64,000 bases of DNA from Echinarachnius parma (lineage: Eukaryota; Echinodermata; Echinoidea; Clypeasteroida; Echinarachniidae): positions 1 through 64,000 of the forward strand of contig JBAMJV010004028.1 of NCBI GenBank assembly GCA_037951105.1, given 5' to 3'. The position numbers were made by a program, and so were the translations under genes. The first letter of the stretch is position 1. Every line of letters starts with the position of its first letter. The notes below the pieces were generated by a model that saw nothing but the letters and a program-made list of their open reading frames with translations, had not been told where the DNA came from and ran no database searches. This document shows positions 12,766 through 24,897 of the stretch, in pieces.

Positions 12766-12960
12766 CCATTTATGGTAATGAGCGGGTTCACTTCCAACCA
12801 ATGCGCGCGCTCGGCGATCTCGCTCCGTTCCCGCTGCGTGGAGCGTCCGGAGCGTGAAGGGAATTAGACGGGCAGCGCGGAACGGGGGTACCACCACTAT
12901 AGAAAAACGCGGGAGGGCGGATAGGACGTTGAACTAATGCACGCCGTCGTGACTGTATGT
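12766..12960. promoter_or_regulatory. CpG-rich patch with CArG box and CCAAT box
   Basis: CCATTTATGG at 12766-12775 matches the SRF-binding CArG consensus CC(A/T)6GG exactly. It is followed by CCAAT at about 12798 and about 150 bp rich in CpG. It lies roughly 0.85 kb upstream, in gene orientation, of the leader exon at 11.9 kb. SRF/CArG control is well known for smooth-muscle genes, but a perfect CArG box is expected several times in 64 kb of this composition. Confidence 0.3.
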
Positions 12961-13306
12961 TCGTGTGATTGTAATTCACTCTGAGTTATTGTGGGGTTGG
13001 AGGGGTGACCCCTCACCGTCTCTTTTTCCCCAAGGGGTCATGGGTAAGTGGGGCCAACCATTACATTACGTCCATGCCATTTTCTTGCACACTGAATACA
13101 CGAACAACACGTGTACTCGCGGTTATTAGTAGTATGATAATGCCTACGTGCACTGCTATTAATGTTTTAATAATGTGATATATGAATGAAGATTGTACTA
13201 ATTACTGTAGGTGAAATGTTTACACGATCATTGCGTATGTTTATAATATATATTTATGTAAATTGATTGGCTTGTAATTGAGAATTGATGATGATTATTA
13301 TGATGC

Positions 13307-13850
13307 TTAAAGGGGTAGTACAGTTTTCGTAAGGCTGAACTTTAGTAACCAAACCTGGACAGTAACATTATAAACTACTAGTTATAACTCCACCATGCTC
13401 GAAAGTTATACAAAGTTACAAACGACTAAGTAAAAAGCCCGTTATCATTTTTTAAAAAGAGCCATTAAAACACAAGAGGGCGCTTCCTAAAAAGGCATTA
13501 GTTTCAACCATTTTCATACAAAATTATGCATGTGATGTTTTATTGAAACAATAATTAAATAGAGAGATCATCAACAACTATTTAAAAAAGGCTTTTGAAA
13601 ATTTTTGAAAAAGTGCAAGCATTTTTGTAATTTTTTGAAAAAACCATCTAATTATTTGGGCCCCAAATAATTATAAGATCAGTATATTTATTGATATTTC
13701 ATCCATTTCTGGGTCGATTTTGACCAAATAAAGTTTATTCTGCCATTAAAATTGCATGTTCTCTCAAAATTGACACTCGGTTTTTAATTACCTCACAAAA
13801 AAATTGTGATGTGCAGCGCCCTCTCTACCAAAACTAAACTACCCCTTTAA
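13307..13850. mobile_element. MITE family 1, opposite orientation to 8421
   Basis: TTAAAGGGGTAGTACAG at the left, AACTACCCCTTTAA at the right, with the GGGCCCCAAATAATT core. Close in sequence to the copies at 8421, 37250 and 57012. Confidence 0.85.
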
Positions 13851-14145
13851 ATATATACATGCATAAAGTTACATGTATATGATGCATGATAACCATATAG
13901 TTTCAAAAATGTTTCCTATATATACATCTACAAAGTATTATGAAATATTATTTATAATAGTTGTAAGCGATATAAGTTATTATAAAGTTAGTTTTATTTT
14001 CTTGAATTTTAGATCTATTGACCCTGATGTTATTTTGATAATATTTTGCTATTTGATCCTTACTGCATGCATGACGATAATTCGTTATCATTTTACAAAC
14101 AATATATTTATTTTACTTGTATTACTTTTCTTCTTATTATCTATG

Positions 14146-14299
14146 TAGCTATTAATACTACTATTATCATAATTATCAAAGACAGAAACATCACCACAAC
14201 CATTATCATCTTCATCATCGTCACCACCATCACCATCATATCATCATCATCATCATCATCGTCATCACCATCATCACCAACACCATCAGCATCATCAAT

Positions 14300-14337
<38 letters not shown>

Positions 14338-14338
14338 T
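14146..14338. repeat. (ATC)n microsatellite
   Basis: Imperfect ATC/ACC triplets that become pure toward 14300-14335. Poly-Ser and poly-Asp frames over it are not genes. Confidence 0.95.
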
Positions 14339-14826
14339 CATACTATTTTAACATCCTAGCCTGTTTGGCCATCATCAGCGTAAAATACTAACGACATCAT
14401 ATTAGTGATATTATAATAATATTTTAATCAAAATTAAAATTAACATATTTCGATTGTCATGGTTATACTCGCATTCTCATTTGAGCGTTTTATATCAATA
14501 CAAACTTATGTAGGATATTAAAGACAAATTTCAAAAGTTGCGAGGTTATTGTCTTATATGAAAGAAAATAAAATTTAATAGCATGCCTGAAAAAATTAGG
14601 GCTTGAAATCTCTTTTTCGTGGAGTTATAGACCTAAATCTAATAAACCATCGTCCAACGGTTAATTGTGCAGTATACGTATATTCACCCGTCGAGAAACT
14701 TCGCTCACGGATACCACGGAGTGCCACAGCGCTATGCGTGACCCCTATGTGACTCGCGCTAGCTACGTGACCCGCACATAAATAACAATGGGTGAGCGGT
14801 TACTAAACAAAATAACAAAGCCTCGC

Positions 14827-15212
14827 TTAAAGGGATCTAGTAACTTTGTTGACATGTGCAAAAAGTGATGAATGGTTGATGCAATGTATATTGTTGTTAT
14901 CTCATATGTCCACAGGGTATTGTGTGAAAATTTCAAGTCAAATGGACATTGTATGGCCAAGTAATGAGCGGAAATGCAAATTGATATTCAGTAACTCACT
15001 GCACTCACTTTGTACACGGAAGAAAAACACGCCCGGAGTTTTTCTTATCTGAATACTTCAATCATACATATCTTTGTAACGAAAGGGAAATTTGAAAAAC
15101 CAAAACCTGTCCCATGATTTTATTGTTAATACGAATACAACATGGTATGAGGGAACCGCTAGAATGAAATTTTTATTTTGAGGATTTGGACAATGTTACT
15201 AAGTCCCTTTAA
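14827..15212 (+). mobile_element. MITE family 2, full-length copy
   Basis: Begins TTAAAGGGATCTAGTAACTT and ends TGTTACTAAGTCCCTTTAA. It carries TTGACATGTGCAAAAAGTGA near the left end and CCTGTCCCATGATTT near the right. TTAA at both ends. No ORF. Confidence 0.8.
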
Positions 15213-16450
15213 ACTGACTACATGTAATTATATATTCTTCATTTGTTAGATCTTTTTCCGTGACATACCTTTACAAATGTCGGCTTCACAATACCTTTAC
15301 AAGAATAAGTACAATATTGTTGTAATATAATGCTAAATCAATTAAAATCCTTTATTGACCGATATATAGTTTGATTGAGGGACGCATTCGTTTTTTATTC
15401 GTATGAATCCAAATTACAGGGCTGTTCGATCTGATTTGTATTGTGTGTGTTACATTCATCCCCATCCGTCAACTGGAAACTGTTAAGACGTTTCGTAAAA
15501 GAGGGCCTGTCCCTTTAAGCAGTAGGGATTGCTACGAATACTAATTTATATCTCAAACTACAGGCGAGTGGAATTAATTGCCATTAGCAGTATTAAATTG
15601 TTTATATTTGATATTGTATATTTACATTTACCCCCAGTATGTTTTCATCCTGGTCAACCTCAATTGATACATAGTCACTACGGGAAGGGTGGGTGTAAGC
15701 GGGGGTGCTAGTTATTCTAGTTATTTAGTTATATAGGACTAGGTGTTTTTTCTTCTTTCTTTTTCATGTAATAAATAAAGTTAACAGACAAGTGATGTAT
15801 AAGCCTACTATCTTACCATTTTCACCTGGGATGACCCATTTTCAAGCTCTCCGAGCTTTGCGGGCATTCCGTATTTCCTTATATTATGTCTATACATTTT
15901 ACTTCAATTTCATATTACATGACTTAAATCTTACTTTCTATGTTTATGATATTTTAATTGTATGATCATATTATGTATATGAACTTGTATTTTGTATTTT
16001 TTGATTTAAAGTTTGGAAATAAAATGATTGAAATGAAAATGAAAATGAAATAACTATATCCAAAACAAGGACAATATAAAAACAATTCAGTTAAACAAAG
16101 CAAACAATTAATACATCTCCGATAGTGTGGGCTCAAACATTGCGGCGTTGGACATACAAGAGAAGAAGTAGAAGGTTATAATTCATATTGGTCAAGTTTG
16201 TAAAAGTGGTAACATAATTTGATACACTGACACGTGTGTTGTACACATCTCTTTCGTTTGAAAAGTTGATGAAAAGTTAACCAAAAATTTTATATTTGTA
16301 AAATGTCACATTATTATTATTTTTTAACGATGTGCTTTTAAATATATGATCCGGTAGTGAAAAACAAATCGTAACTCGTCGGGTGGGATGAAAATTAATC
16401 AACCAATCAAGTAATCAATCAGTCTATAAATCAGCCAGTCAGTCAGTCAA

Positions 16451-17024
16451 TTAAAGGGATAGTTGAGTTCTGGTAAAGAGAGTACAGTTTTGGTCAAACT
16501 GAATTTTAGTAACCAAAACCTGCACCATTACATTACAAACTAATAGTTATAACTCCACCATGCTCAAAAGGAATGCAAAATTACAAACGACTAAGTAAAA
16601 AGCCTGTTATCATTAACAAAAAAAAAGAGCCGTTCAAACTCAAGAGGCGCTCTCTAAAAACTCATTGGTTTCAACCATTTTAAATAAAATATTGTGCATG
16701 TGATGGTTTGTAAAAATAGTGATTAGATAGAGAGATAATCCACAACTATTAAAAAACTTAATTAGAAATTTTTTGAAAAGAGGAAGCATTAAAAAAAAAA
16801 AATTACGGTTGGTTCAAAATTATTGAATAATTGTGGGGCCCCACATTTATTACAAATGGTTACGTTTATGTATATTTCAGCCGTTTCTGAACGGATTTTG
16901 ATGAAATAAAGTTTATTCTGTCATTAAAATATTATACTCAAATTTGACACTCAGTTTTTCATTATCTCACAAACAAATTATTATGTGTAGCGCCCTCTAT
17001 ACCAAAACTCAACTATCCCTTTAA
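16451..17024. mobile_element. MITE family 1, divergent subtype (TTAAAGGGATAG)
   Basis: Starts TTAAAGGGATAGTTGAGTTC and ends CTCAACTATCCCTTTAA. The inner core is degenerate but has GGGGCCCCA. Forms a subtype with the copy at 48940. Confidence 0.8.
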
Positions 17025-17094
17025 CCTTTGCTTACGGGAACCGAGTGGGCTATGTACAATTCTATGGGGATATGAGAATCTCGAAGGGAACAGG

Positions 17095-17522
17095 TTAATC
17101 AACTAATCAATAAATCAATCAATCAATATAATAATTAATCGGTCAATCATTCATTGAGTCTAACGATTAATCGATCAATCAATTATTTAATATTTCATAT
17201 TTATTTTATATTTATATATTCTATCTATGTACCAATAAATCAATGTATCAATCAACCATACAATCAATGTACCAACAAATCAGTCAATAAATCAATCAAT
17301 CAATCAATCAATCACAAATTAATCGATAGATCGATTAATTAACGAATCAACAAACCATTCAATCAATCACCAGCCAAGCAATCATATCAAGCAACAGGTA
17401 CGGTAATAATCTAACCATCCAATTAATCAATCAATCAATTAATCAATCAATCAATCATTCAATCAACAAATCAATCATTCAATCAACAAATCAATCAACC
17501 AATCAACCAATCAAAAATATCG

Positions 17523-17562
<40 letters not shown>

Positions 17563-17575
17563 CCAGCCAAGCAAT
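17095..17575. repeat. (AATC)n microsatellite array
   Basis: Tetranucleotide ATCA repeats with interruptions, in two blocks that end in the shared phrase CACCAGCCAAGCAATCATATCA (near 17370 and 17562). That shows a segmental duplication within the array. A shorter related patch lies at 16400-16450. Confidence 0.9.
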
Positions 17576-19663
17576 CATATCAGGCAAAATTTACGTTAAT
17601 CATCTAACCATTCAGTAGTTGTTTGTTTGTGTGTGTGTCTGTTTCTTTGAATTTATAATTTATATGTGTTTATGGGCATAAAATGCATGTATTTGTAAAT
17701 ATTCTTCGGTGCGTGTGCGTTTATGTTAGTTTTAAGATATAACTGTATTATATGTGTGTGTCTGAGTGTACATGAATGTGTGTGTGTATGTTTGTTTGTT
17801 TGTGTTTTTGTGGGTGTGTGCAGGTGTGATTTTTATCAGAAAAGTAGAAAATTAACACAGTAATAAGGAACAAATGTATACGTATTGTATATACATAAAT
17901 GACACATGTAGTCTGTTTATTATATCACAGTTTATCTAAGTTGCTATTAATAGTTCAAATGGAATAGCTCTTTCGACAAGACTAGAGTAAGTAGCAGTTC
18001 ATTAGTTTGAAGTTCAATACGCCACCATGCGGTCGTATGAACATTGAAGCTTATAAATCTTTTTATGAGCAAATACTTTTTAATCAAATATAGTCTGTGA
18101 GTCATGCGTTATGTTTTTCTACAAATATTTGATATGGTAAGAACAATCTGATCATCATGATAATTATGCTTTTTGTTTTCGTCAGGGAAAGTAAATAAAA
18201 TTATGATACTACAATTAAATATATTGATCACCAAAGCTTACAATTAACATCTAGCTTGATATCAAGGTACGAGTTTTAAAAAAATCAAGAAACACACTCC
18301 AAAAAGAATTATGAGATTCCAAAAAGAAAGTTCACAGCCATTCCACATTATTGCAAAGTCGTGTAACGGTTCACTCATTTTGTAATAATCTCACAATACA
18401 TTTTAATGAAGGAAAACCATCCAACAAATTAGTAATATTGAATTCTTACACAAAGGCAAATGAGATGCGTGAAGATGTTCGATATCTGAGATTTTAAAAG
18501 TAGCAAGTGTTTGTGATTTCAAAATATCTAGTAGCATTGACTACAATATTTAAGCAGACAATATGTAGAGGGTTATTTATTTTAGTTTAATGTAAGCGCA
18601 CAAAATTATTCGCCATTATTATGTTGACTTGTAATGTTACTAATCAAATTCCAATATGATAAGAAAGAACATATAATTATGAATATATGCATATGTATAA
18701 GCAATGCAACACGCAGCGTCGCATTGTGTAATTGTTTTCTTATCTAGCAATACGAGTACAAAATATTCTTATCTCGAGTAGTTGAACATCATTTTCCGTA
18801 AAAAAAGAGAAGAAATGGTGAAGATAATACATTTAAATACTTGTTTAACGACACACACTTACAGCTAAAGGCTAAAGCACATAATGTTCATACAAAACAA
18901 ACTTTTAACGTGTTACGTACGTAAAACATATTAACATAAATCTTGACAATCATCACAATAATAAGCTTACGTTTTTGTAACGGTCCGTTTAGCGACCAGT
19001 CAAATGTTACCTGAAATATTTGGAAGAATCAAAACAAGGTCAGTTATGTAAACTTTTCCTGATGCTGATGTTGTTGTTTTTGTTGCGGTTGATTCGATTA
19101 TTTTGTTCTGTCATGTTGACGAAAGGTGAAACATGTCGACTACGTCCAGACAGTGTATGCAAATTTCTTTGTACAATCATTTGGTATGAATGTTTTCTAG
19201 CCCTCTATTTACAATACCATCTTAATTTCCATTTCGGGACCCTCAACGTAGCCATGTACATCATTGGTTTGGAACATGATTTGTTTAAAGTAGTGCCCTT
19301 TTTTGACGAATCATCTCATCTACGATTATCAGTTTTTAAAGCACATCCACCTGTATCGAGATGAGGGAAATAGGAGGAGGAGGATAGAGGGTTAGATAGA
19401 AAAAGGTCTAGAAGAAAAGGTAAAAAAGAGAGAGATATATTTAAGAAGAGAACTGGAGGGATAGAGAAACTCGGCACAACACGTTGAGAGTGGTATTCCT
19501 CTAATGGAGTATGTAACAAAAAAGGCGATCCTCAATAAGATAAGTAAGCTAAAGAAAGAGAGATAGGGAGAGAAAGAAATAGATGGCGACATAGAGAGGG
19601 GGCAAAATGAGGTTCTTCAGTGGTGGGTGTCTGCCTTGTGCTCCTTCTTTGCGATTAGATTAC

Positions 19664-20002
19664 GGGCGGTGGCGGGGAGGGGCTCGATCACAAGATCACC
19701 CTCGACTTGCGTCACTTCGCCTTTCAAGTCCGTGACAATGCAAGTGTACTTCCCGTCGTCCTCCATGTCCAGCTCCTGAAAGACGATGGCGTAGACGCCG
19801 GTTTCTGCCGAGTCCTCCTGCGTCACGCGGACGCCGTCGAACTTGACCTCGACTTCGTCTCCGTACTCGCCCTCCTCGTCGGGCTTGGAGTGCGTCCAAC
19901 TGACACTGGCGACGTTGGCTGGGTTGTCGACCTGGACCTCCAGCTTCTCACCGCTGGCCTCGAGCACTTGCGTGGTCTCGGGAAGAGTGCGGGTGAACAT
20001 TA
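19664..20002 (-). CDS. Ig-like domain exon upstream of FN3
   Basis: Exon of 339 nt (2 nt + 112 codons + 1 nt). The acceptor is a strong pyrimidine tract ending TTTCAATGCAG at 20003, phase 1. The Ig-set fold shows in LPETTQVLEASGEKLEV, VSWTHSK (C strand Trp), an acidic loop KPDEEGEYGDEV, then DMEDDGKYTCIVTD (F strand, Tyr-x-Cys) and GDLVIEPLP (G strand). The B-strand cysteine is missing: the aligned position reads in LEVQVD. The donor is less certain: CCC/GTAATC at 19663 keeps phase 1 but is weak. Reading on, the frame stops after 16 more codons, near 19617, so a terminal exon of a short isoform is possible. It is the probable Ig module before the MLCK-type FN3. Confidence 0.75.
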
Positions 20003-20040
20003 CTGCATTGAAATGAGAAGAAAAGAACAAATGGAGATTT

Positions 20041-20360
20041 ACCCTTTGGGTGACATGGTTGACCTTAGTCATAGTATACCCATATAATCAGATCTACCCT
20101 TTGGGTGACATGGTTGACCTTAGTCATAGTACCCATATAATCAGATCTACCCTTTGGGTGACATGGTTGACCTTAGTCATAGTACCCATATAATCAGATC
20201 TACCCTTTGGGTGACATGGTTGACCTTAGTCATAGTACGCATATAATCAGATCTACCCTTTGGGTGACATGGTTGACCTTAGTCATAGTACCCATATAAT
20301 CAGATCTACCCTTTGGGTGACATGGTTGACCTTAGTCATAGTACCCATATAATCAGATCT
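20041..20360. repeat. 53-bp minisatellite, six units, next to splice acceptor
   Basis: Six nearly identical units begin ACCCTTTGGGTGACATGG at 20041, 20096, 20149, 20202, 20255 and 20308 (spacing 55, then 53). The array stops 38 nt before the acceptor AG of the Ig exon. On the transcribed strand every unit contains GACTAAGGTCA, which has a branch-point-like CTAAG and an AAGGTCA nuclear-receptor half site. Confidence 0.95.
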
Positions 20361-22398
20361 TTTGATTGTTTTCTTATTGTACATATTAGTTAAGAGAGGA
20401 ATAAATCATGTAAATAGTATAAGCACGTGACTCCTCACCAAGCTTCTATTCATTGTAGATAAATGGGGGATAAATGTAATTAATATAATTTGTGTACAGA
20501 ATCAATAATACAAAACCAACTAATTTGTACAGCTCTCTTTAAAAACATGCATGCCAATGAAACAGATCACTGATGTAAAAAGAAGTGGAGAGAAAAAACA
20601 CAAACTTGAGAAATCGATTTAGGGTTATTAGTTATAATGGTAATAAGTAAAAGGAACAATACAAAACAAATCCGAGAGCAGAGTACCGGATCACTGAAAA
20701 GAAAAAAGTGATATGTAAATGAACTAATTAAATTAGATATTCAATTCATAATTAATTGATGAACAAAACTATATGATTAATAATTTATCAATTCATACAT
20801 CTTTTATAAATGATTGTGATCAGCTTGGGAAGGAGATTATTGTCCATTGGAATTAAACGTAACAAAATAATCAAGAAGAATACAAAGCTAATTTAACGAA
20901 TACCAACAAATCGAATATTAAAACAAAATTGCATATTTTAGATTAATATTAGAAAGTGGTATGTAAAGAAAGGAAAGAAAGGAAAGCACTATCAACATGG
21001 TATATCGCTGAAAGAAAATTTGAATATGTATGTTCCCTAAAAGTCGAGAGTTTAAACACAATAATTGGCAAAAGTTACGTAGTCTCCACTCCATCACTAT
21101 TCAAAGGTAATATCCAATGGGACATTGAATTAATTCAAGAATGTGAAATTCGTGCCGTTGACCCACACCACCCCCCCCCCCCCCCCCAAAAAAAAAAGCA
21201 ACAACAAAAATGAAAAAATAATGAATACAACAAATATACCAAATAATGAAGATAATACACATAAAGCGACCAGAGAGAAGACATCATATTGTAGATCACA
21301 ATATGTCATCATTATAATGGTACGTGTCGGACAAAAGTAACAGTGTTGTTTTAAATAGTAAATTAACTTGGATGTAAATTAAAAAGAGTGGTTTGGATGA
21401 AAATACGGTGTGAAAGACATTGTAGCGAACGGGCCTGTTGTTGAACCATAATTAATGTCTTGTAAATTCAGAGCAAATATTAAAAATACATAGGATATAA
21501 TAGTAATTATAACTTTGGAATTCACAACACAATTTCGATATAGCGTGACTTGCATTAGAAATGCAATATTGTATACATTTTAATTTCTTTACACAAAGTC
21601 ATGTTCGATAAATAGACGCACGTGGGTAATTTCTTGTTAGCATGTACCAACAAATTTATGTATTAACCAAAATAATTAAAGGGGAACGATCATCAATAAG
21701 CAAGTTAAAAGGAAACCGCGGTAGAATACCAATGCATTGTCCAATATGCATAGCAAATCTATAATTACAATTTATCAATAAGGAAATGAAAAGATCAAAG
21801 GCCCACGAACATAACATATTTCCATTTTCAAAGTCGACAAGAGCAAAAATTAAATAATTAAAATGTTCCGCTATATTGCATACGACTATTATATATTTAA
21901 ATATAGGCATACTAGAATAGCACAGTCAATCACGTGATTCACTAGACATGGTTGAGGAATATTGGCCAGGACTTAACTGACCTTTGACCTTATGAGAATT
22001 AGCTAGAAAGGCTTGGCTCGGATCCCGGGTATCACGTGCTGAACTACACATCGAACATTTAGCTAATACCCATGAACATTTAACAACGACAAATATAGTA
22101 CAATTATGTGTAATATGCAGTATTTTACAGTTTCACGACAACATTGCAACCAACTTATACATTAGGCTTAGCGTACAAAACACATTTTAAGGATCACGCA
22201 GAATTGATACCATGTAGGGAACAGGAACATATAATGTTAATAGTTATTCAAGATCATATTCATTACTAATCGAACTATATAGAAAAACTAATAAAATAGG
22301 GAAGAATGGCCAAAGAATGTGCAACTATGCATCGGCATTTTTGTTCTATCGTCGCGCTGTTCCACCGGAGAGTTCCACTGTCTATGAATGTGGCAGCC

Positions 22399-22414
22399 CC
22401 ATAAAAGGCATTCC
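22399..22414. promoter_or_regulatory. CArG box abutting an MCAT/TEAD site
   Basis: CCATAAAAGG, an exact CC(A/T)6GG match, is followed directly by CATTCC, the TEAD core. It lies about 350 nt into the first intron of the internal first exon at 22764. Smooth-muscle genes often carry SRF sites in promoter or intron 1. Single matches of this length are not significant alone. Confidence 0.3.
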
Positions 22415-22763
22415 ATTCACAAGACGTGGCGCCTGCGATGGGGTTTCGTGGCGGGTAATAACTTGGGACGAAAATAAGTCAACAATTAACGCAAGGAAAA
22501 ATAAGGCACGCATAGAAACGCAAATAAAGCTACAGGATATAATATTGTCTAAATCTGCATTAGATCGGCATTGTAGTGAATATGAAATATAGCTATTCGC
22601 TTTCAATCAATGTAATAACTTTTTAAGACAGACAATTACTAATCCCTTGGGTGGGTGGGTGTGTGCGTGCATGAATATGGTGCCTCAATATGACGACATA
22701 AGCTAGCGATTTAGCGTTATTACTCGAAAATCGAAAGAGAATTTTAAAAAGGTGCGTTCTTAC

Positions 22764-22770
22764 CACTCAT
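22764..22770 (-). CDS. alternative initiator exon (Met-Ser, phase 1 donor)
   Basis: Minus-strand ATG AGT G, then donor GTAAGAAC at 22763. The start has A at -3 (ACCAAAAATGAGTG), a good animal initiation context. The two codons plus one base leave phase 1, which fits the phase 1 acceptor of the Ig exon at 20002 and would encode Met-Ser-Val-Met-Phe across the junction. A start exon of only two codons behind a long leader resembles the short first exons of internal-promoter isoforms. The joining is inferred; intermediate exons may exist. Confidence 0.6.
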
Positions 22771-23272
22771 TTTTGGTTGATTTTGCTAGGCGAAGACCCG
22801 GCGAAGTGAAGAATGTTACGAAATAGATGGATTTTGATATCCAAAGAAATGCAACTGGACCGAGTTTTCCTCGCTGCTGTATAGGAACAACCCCAGAAGA
22901 AAGAGCGTTAGGACGGAGTGAGGATAGAGGGAGTTAGGATAGCTCGGCGGTGATGGTGATGGAGAGAAGCGTGTAGCTGGTCTTCAGTCTGTGCGATAGT
23001 CGGAAAAGTCTAAAGGGGATGTGTGGAGGAGGGGAGGCTAGGCAGATACTGGAACACGACTCCGGTCAGGGGTCAACTTAACCCACACGCCACACAACTT
23101 GTCCTTCTTTCACGAACACACACTGTCCGATAGTACGCGCACAAACGCGAACGCACACCGAAACACACAGACATACACTCAGCGAAAATACACACGTATG
23201 AAATAACCTGGCTGGGAAAACTTCACAGAGAGCGCCCGATAGTAGCTTCCACGATGGAATGCCAAACACGCG
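22771..23272 (-). other. 5'UTR of internal first exon, with uORF
   Basis: CpG-rich leader of up to about 500 nt between the promoter elements and the ATG at 22770. It has no strong donor before 22763. It contains an upstream ORF of 33 codons (23174 down to 23073, ATG to TGA) that ends well before the main start, which could damp translation if the start site lies above it. The exact transcription start is not determinable. Confidence 0.5.
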
Positions 23273-23400
23273 AGACCGACTGGGAGTTAAAGGGAAAACT
23301 TAAAAAGTGCGCGACCAGCCAATCAGAGCATCCGATACTGCGCGCTATTGAAGTGGTACGGTAATCGTGATTGGTCGTTGCGCGCCAGCCCTTCATTATT
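23273..23400 (-). promoter_or_regulatory. internal CCAAT promoter
   Basis: CpG-rich sequence with two CCAAT boxes in opposite orientations: ATTGG at 23370-23374 and CCAAT at 23319-23323, plus strand. An A/T-rich CTTTTTAAGT TATA-like motif lies at about 23300-23309, followed by the leader and the ATG exon. The spacing of CCAAT, TATA-like motif and leader is conventional for a minus-strand promoter starting near 23270. Confidence 0.55.
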
Positions 23401-24447
23401 CATGCAGGATCAAGCTGTGTGGGTGTCGAGTTAGTAGTATCTGGAAGTTAGGTGAATAGATTGGATAAATGCAACTCTGTAGAGATAATTCTAGGCAAAC
23501 GAGATTTCCATATTTGAACATCAGGAAGAAAATTAACCAGATCAAAGTAAACAAAACAGAGGAAAACAATAAGATAACATCTAACGTGAATTAAACTAAA
23601 GTAAATTGAATTTGATAGACTCGAATGGAATTAAAAAGAACGTAAACACATGCACAAAAACAATAGTGTAATTGCTCTCACGACTCTTTCCAAAGTATTT
23701 GTTCCTCTTTTACTTTATGTCATATTTGTATTTGTATTACTACTACTCCTTCTACTTCAGCGGTTCTGCCTTCTGCACTTCTGCCACAAATGCTAATTAT
23801 ACTACTAAAGCAAGTTCTATTGTTTCTACTCGTTCATTATTCGCTAACATATATATAGTAGGATCGTTTTAAATGTCTATTTTCTTCTTGTTGTTTGTAA
23901 ACAAAAAAATACAAAAGGCAAGCTTGAATAGCAGGAATGATGATTTGTTTATTTCATATCTATTGTCTGGGCCCTAAGTCACTGACCGAGTCAAACGAAA
24001 TATATTAAACGGTTATTTCCCCAGCACGGTTCCTTTTAATTGGATGTCCCAGCGTGTGACCAGACTTATCCATGTAGGAGTTTCTTGATGTCAGTTTAAT
24101 TGCAGTATGAATATAAAGACTTCTTTAAAAGAGGATGCCAACGTTTCGATAATTAGAGGCACATCATTTGACTAAAAACGCTCTCGTTTGAAATATTAAT
24201 TTTGATGAATTGATTTGATAATTGTGATTAACAAGCACACTATTTTCCCCCTAGAAATACTTATTTTCTGATGGGGTAAACTATCTTTGATTCATACTCT
24301 TACTATACATAATTACAGATCGTTTAAATCATATCCTGTTCGAGTGAAGTGTTCACACGCACAGGAACAAACACACAGAAATATAAACACATAATCGTAT
24401 AAAATGCTTTGAAAAAGTCATATCAAGGTCATCTAGTTCATTTATTT

Positions 24448-24533
24448 GCTGGGCAAAACTACACGAGACTCGAACCCGATGCCTCCTGACATGAGAGCCT
24501 GTGCACTAACCACTATTGCCACACATTCTCCAT
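24448..24533 (-). mobile_element. tRNA-like SINE head
   Basis: On the minus strand, TGGCAATAGTGGTTAGTGC (A box) and GGGTTCGAGTC (B box; 24467-24477 on the plus strand) are spaced as in a tRNA gene. Acceptor-stem pairing is not clean, so it is read as a tRNA-derived SINE and not a functional tRNA. Confidence 0.6.
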
Positions 24534-24897
24534 TCCCCATGTATCAGACCACCTACAGCTCCGATATATCATATCGATTTGACATGGTAGACACTTGGTT
24601 GACATTTGATAGGACCGTGGCTTTAACCACGTGCACACGTATCAGGTTTAAACACCACATTAAAAATGCCCCCCTTAAGAAATAGGTTCGGATAAGTTAA
24701 AGAGCTTCTCGTTTGAACGTTCATCATATTGGTAGTTAAAAATATAAACATGTTAAACTTTGTGTATATTTTTAAATCGTCATTGAATCACCACCTTTAA
24801 GCGTTTTACGCTATAAATACTTCTCATATAAGATGCACATAGTTGCATGTATACATAATAATACATGACCCTAAAAATACCGGTTCCCATTTCAAAA

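Larger units (their letters stand above)
3116..19663 (-). other. 16.5-kb intron between Ig exon (20 kb) and FN3 exon
   Basis: Bounded by the donor assigned at 19663 and the acceptor at 3116; both flanking exons are phase 1. It contains MITEs, microsatellites and two candidate internal promoters (about 11.9 kb and 5.3 kb). Stretches 5600-7768, 8965-11380 and 17576-19663 show no gene or named repeat beyond short CA tracts (for example 10141-10205). Small exons cannot be excluded by eye. Confidence 0.6.

Noticed and set aside
12581-12769. 62-codon minus-strand ORF beginning next to the CArG box
   Set aside because: Starts MDMNSF with a possible promoter behind it, but there is no usable donor, no similarity I recognise, and it ends in a stop in AT-rich sequence.
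19707-20087. 126-codon plus-strand frame
   Set aside because: Antisense to the Ig exon at 20 kb; runs into the minisatellite.
20041-20360. CRISPR-like array
   Set aside because: Units are contiguous with no unique spacers and the genome is eukaryotic; it is a minisatellite.
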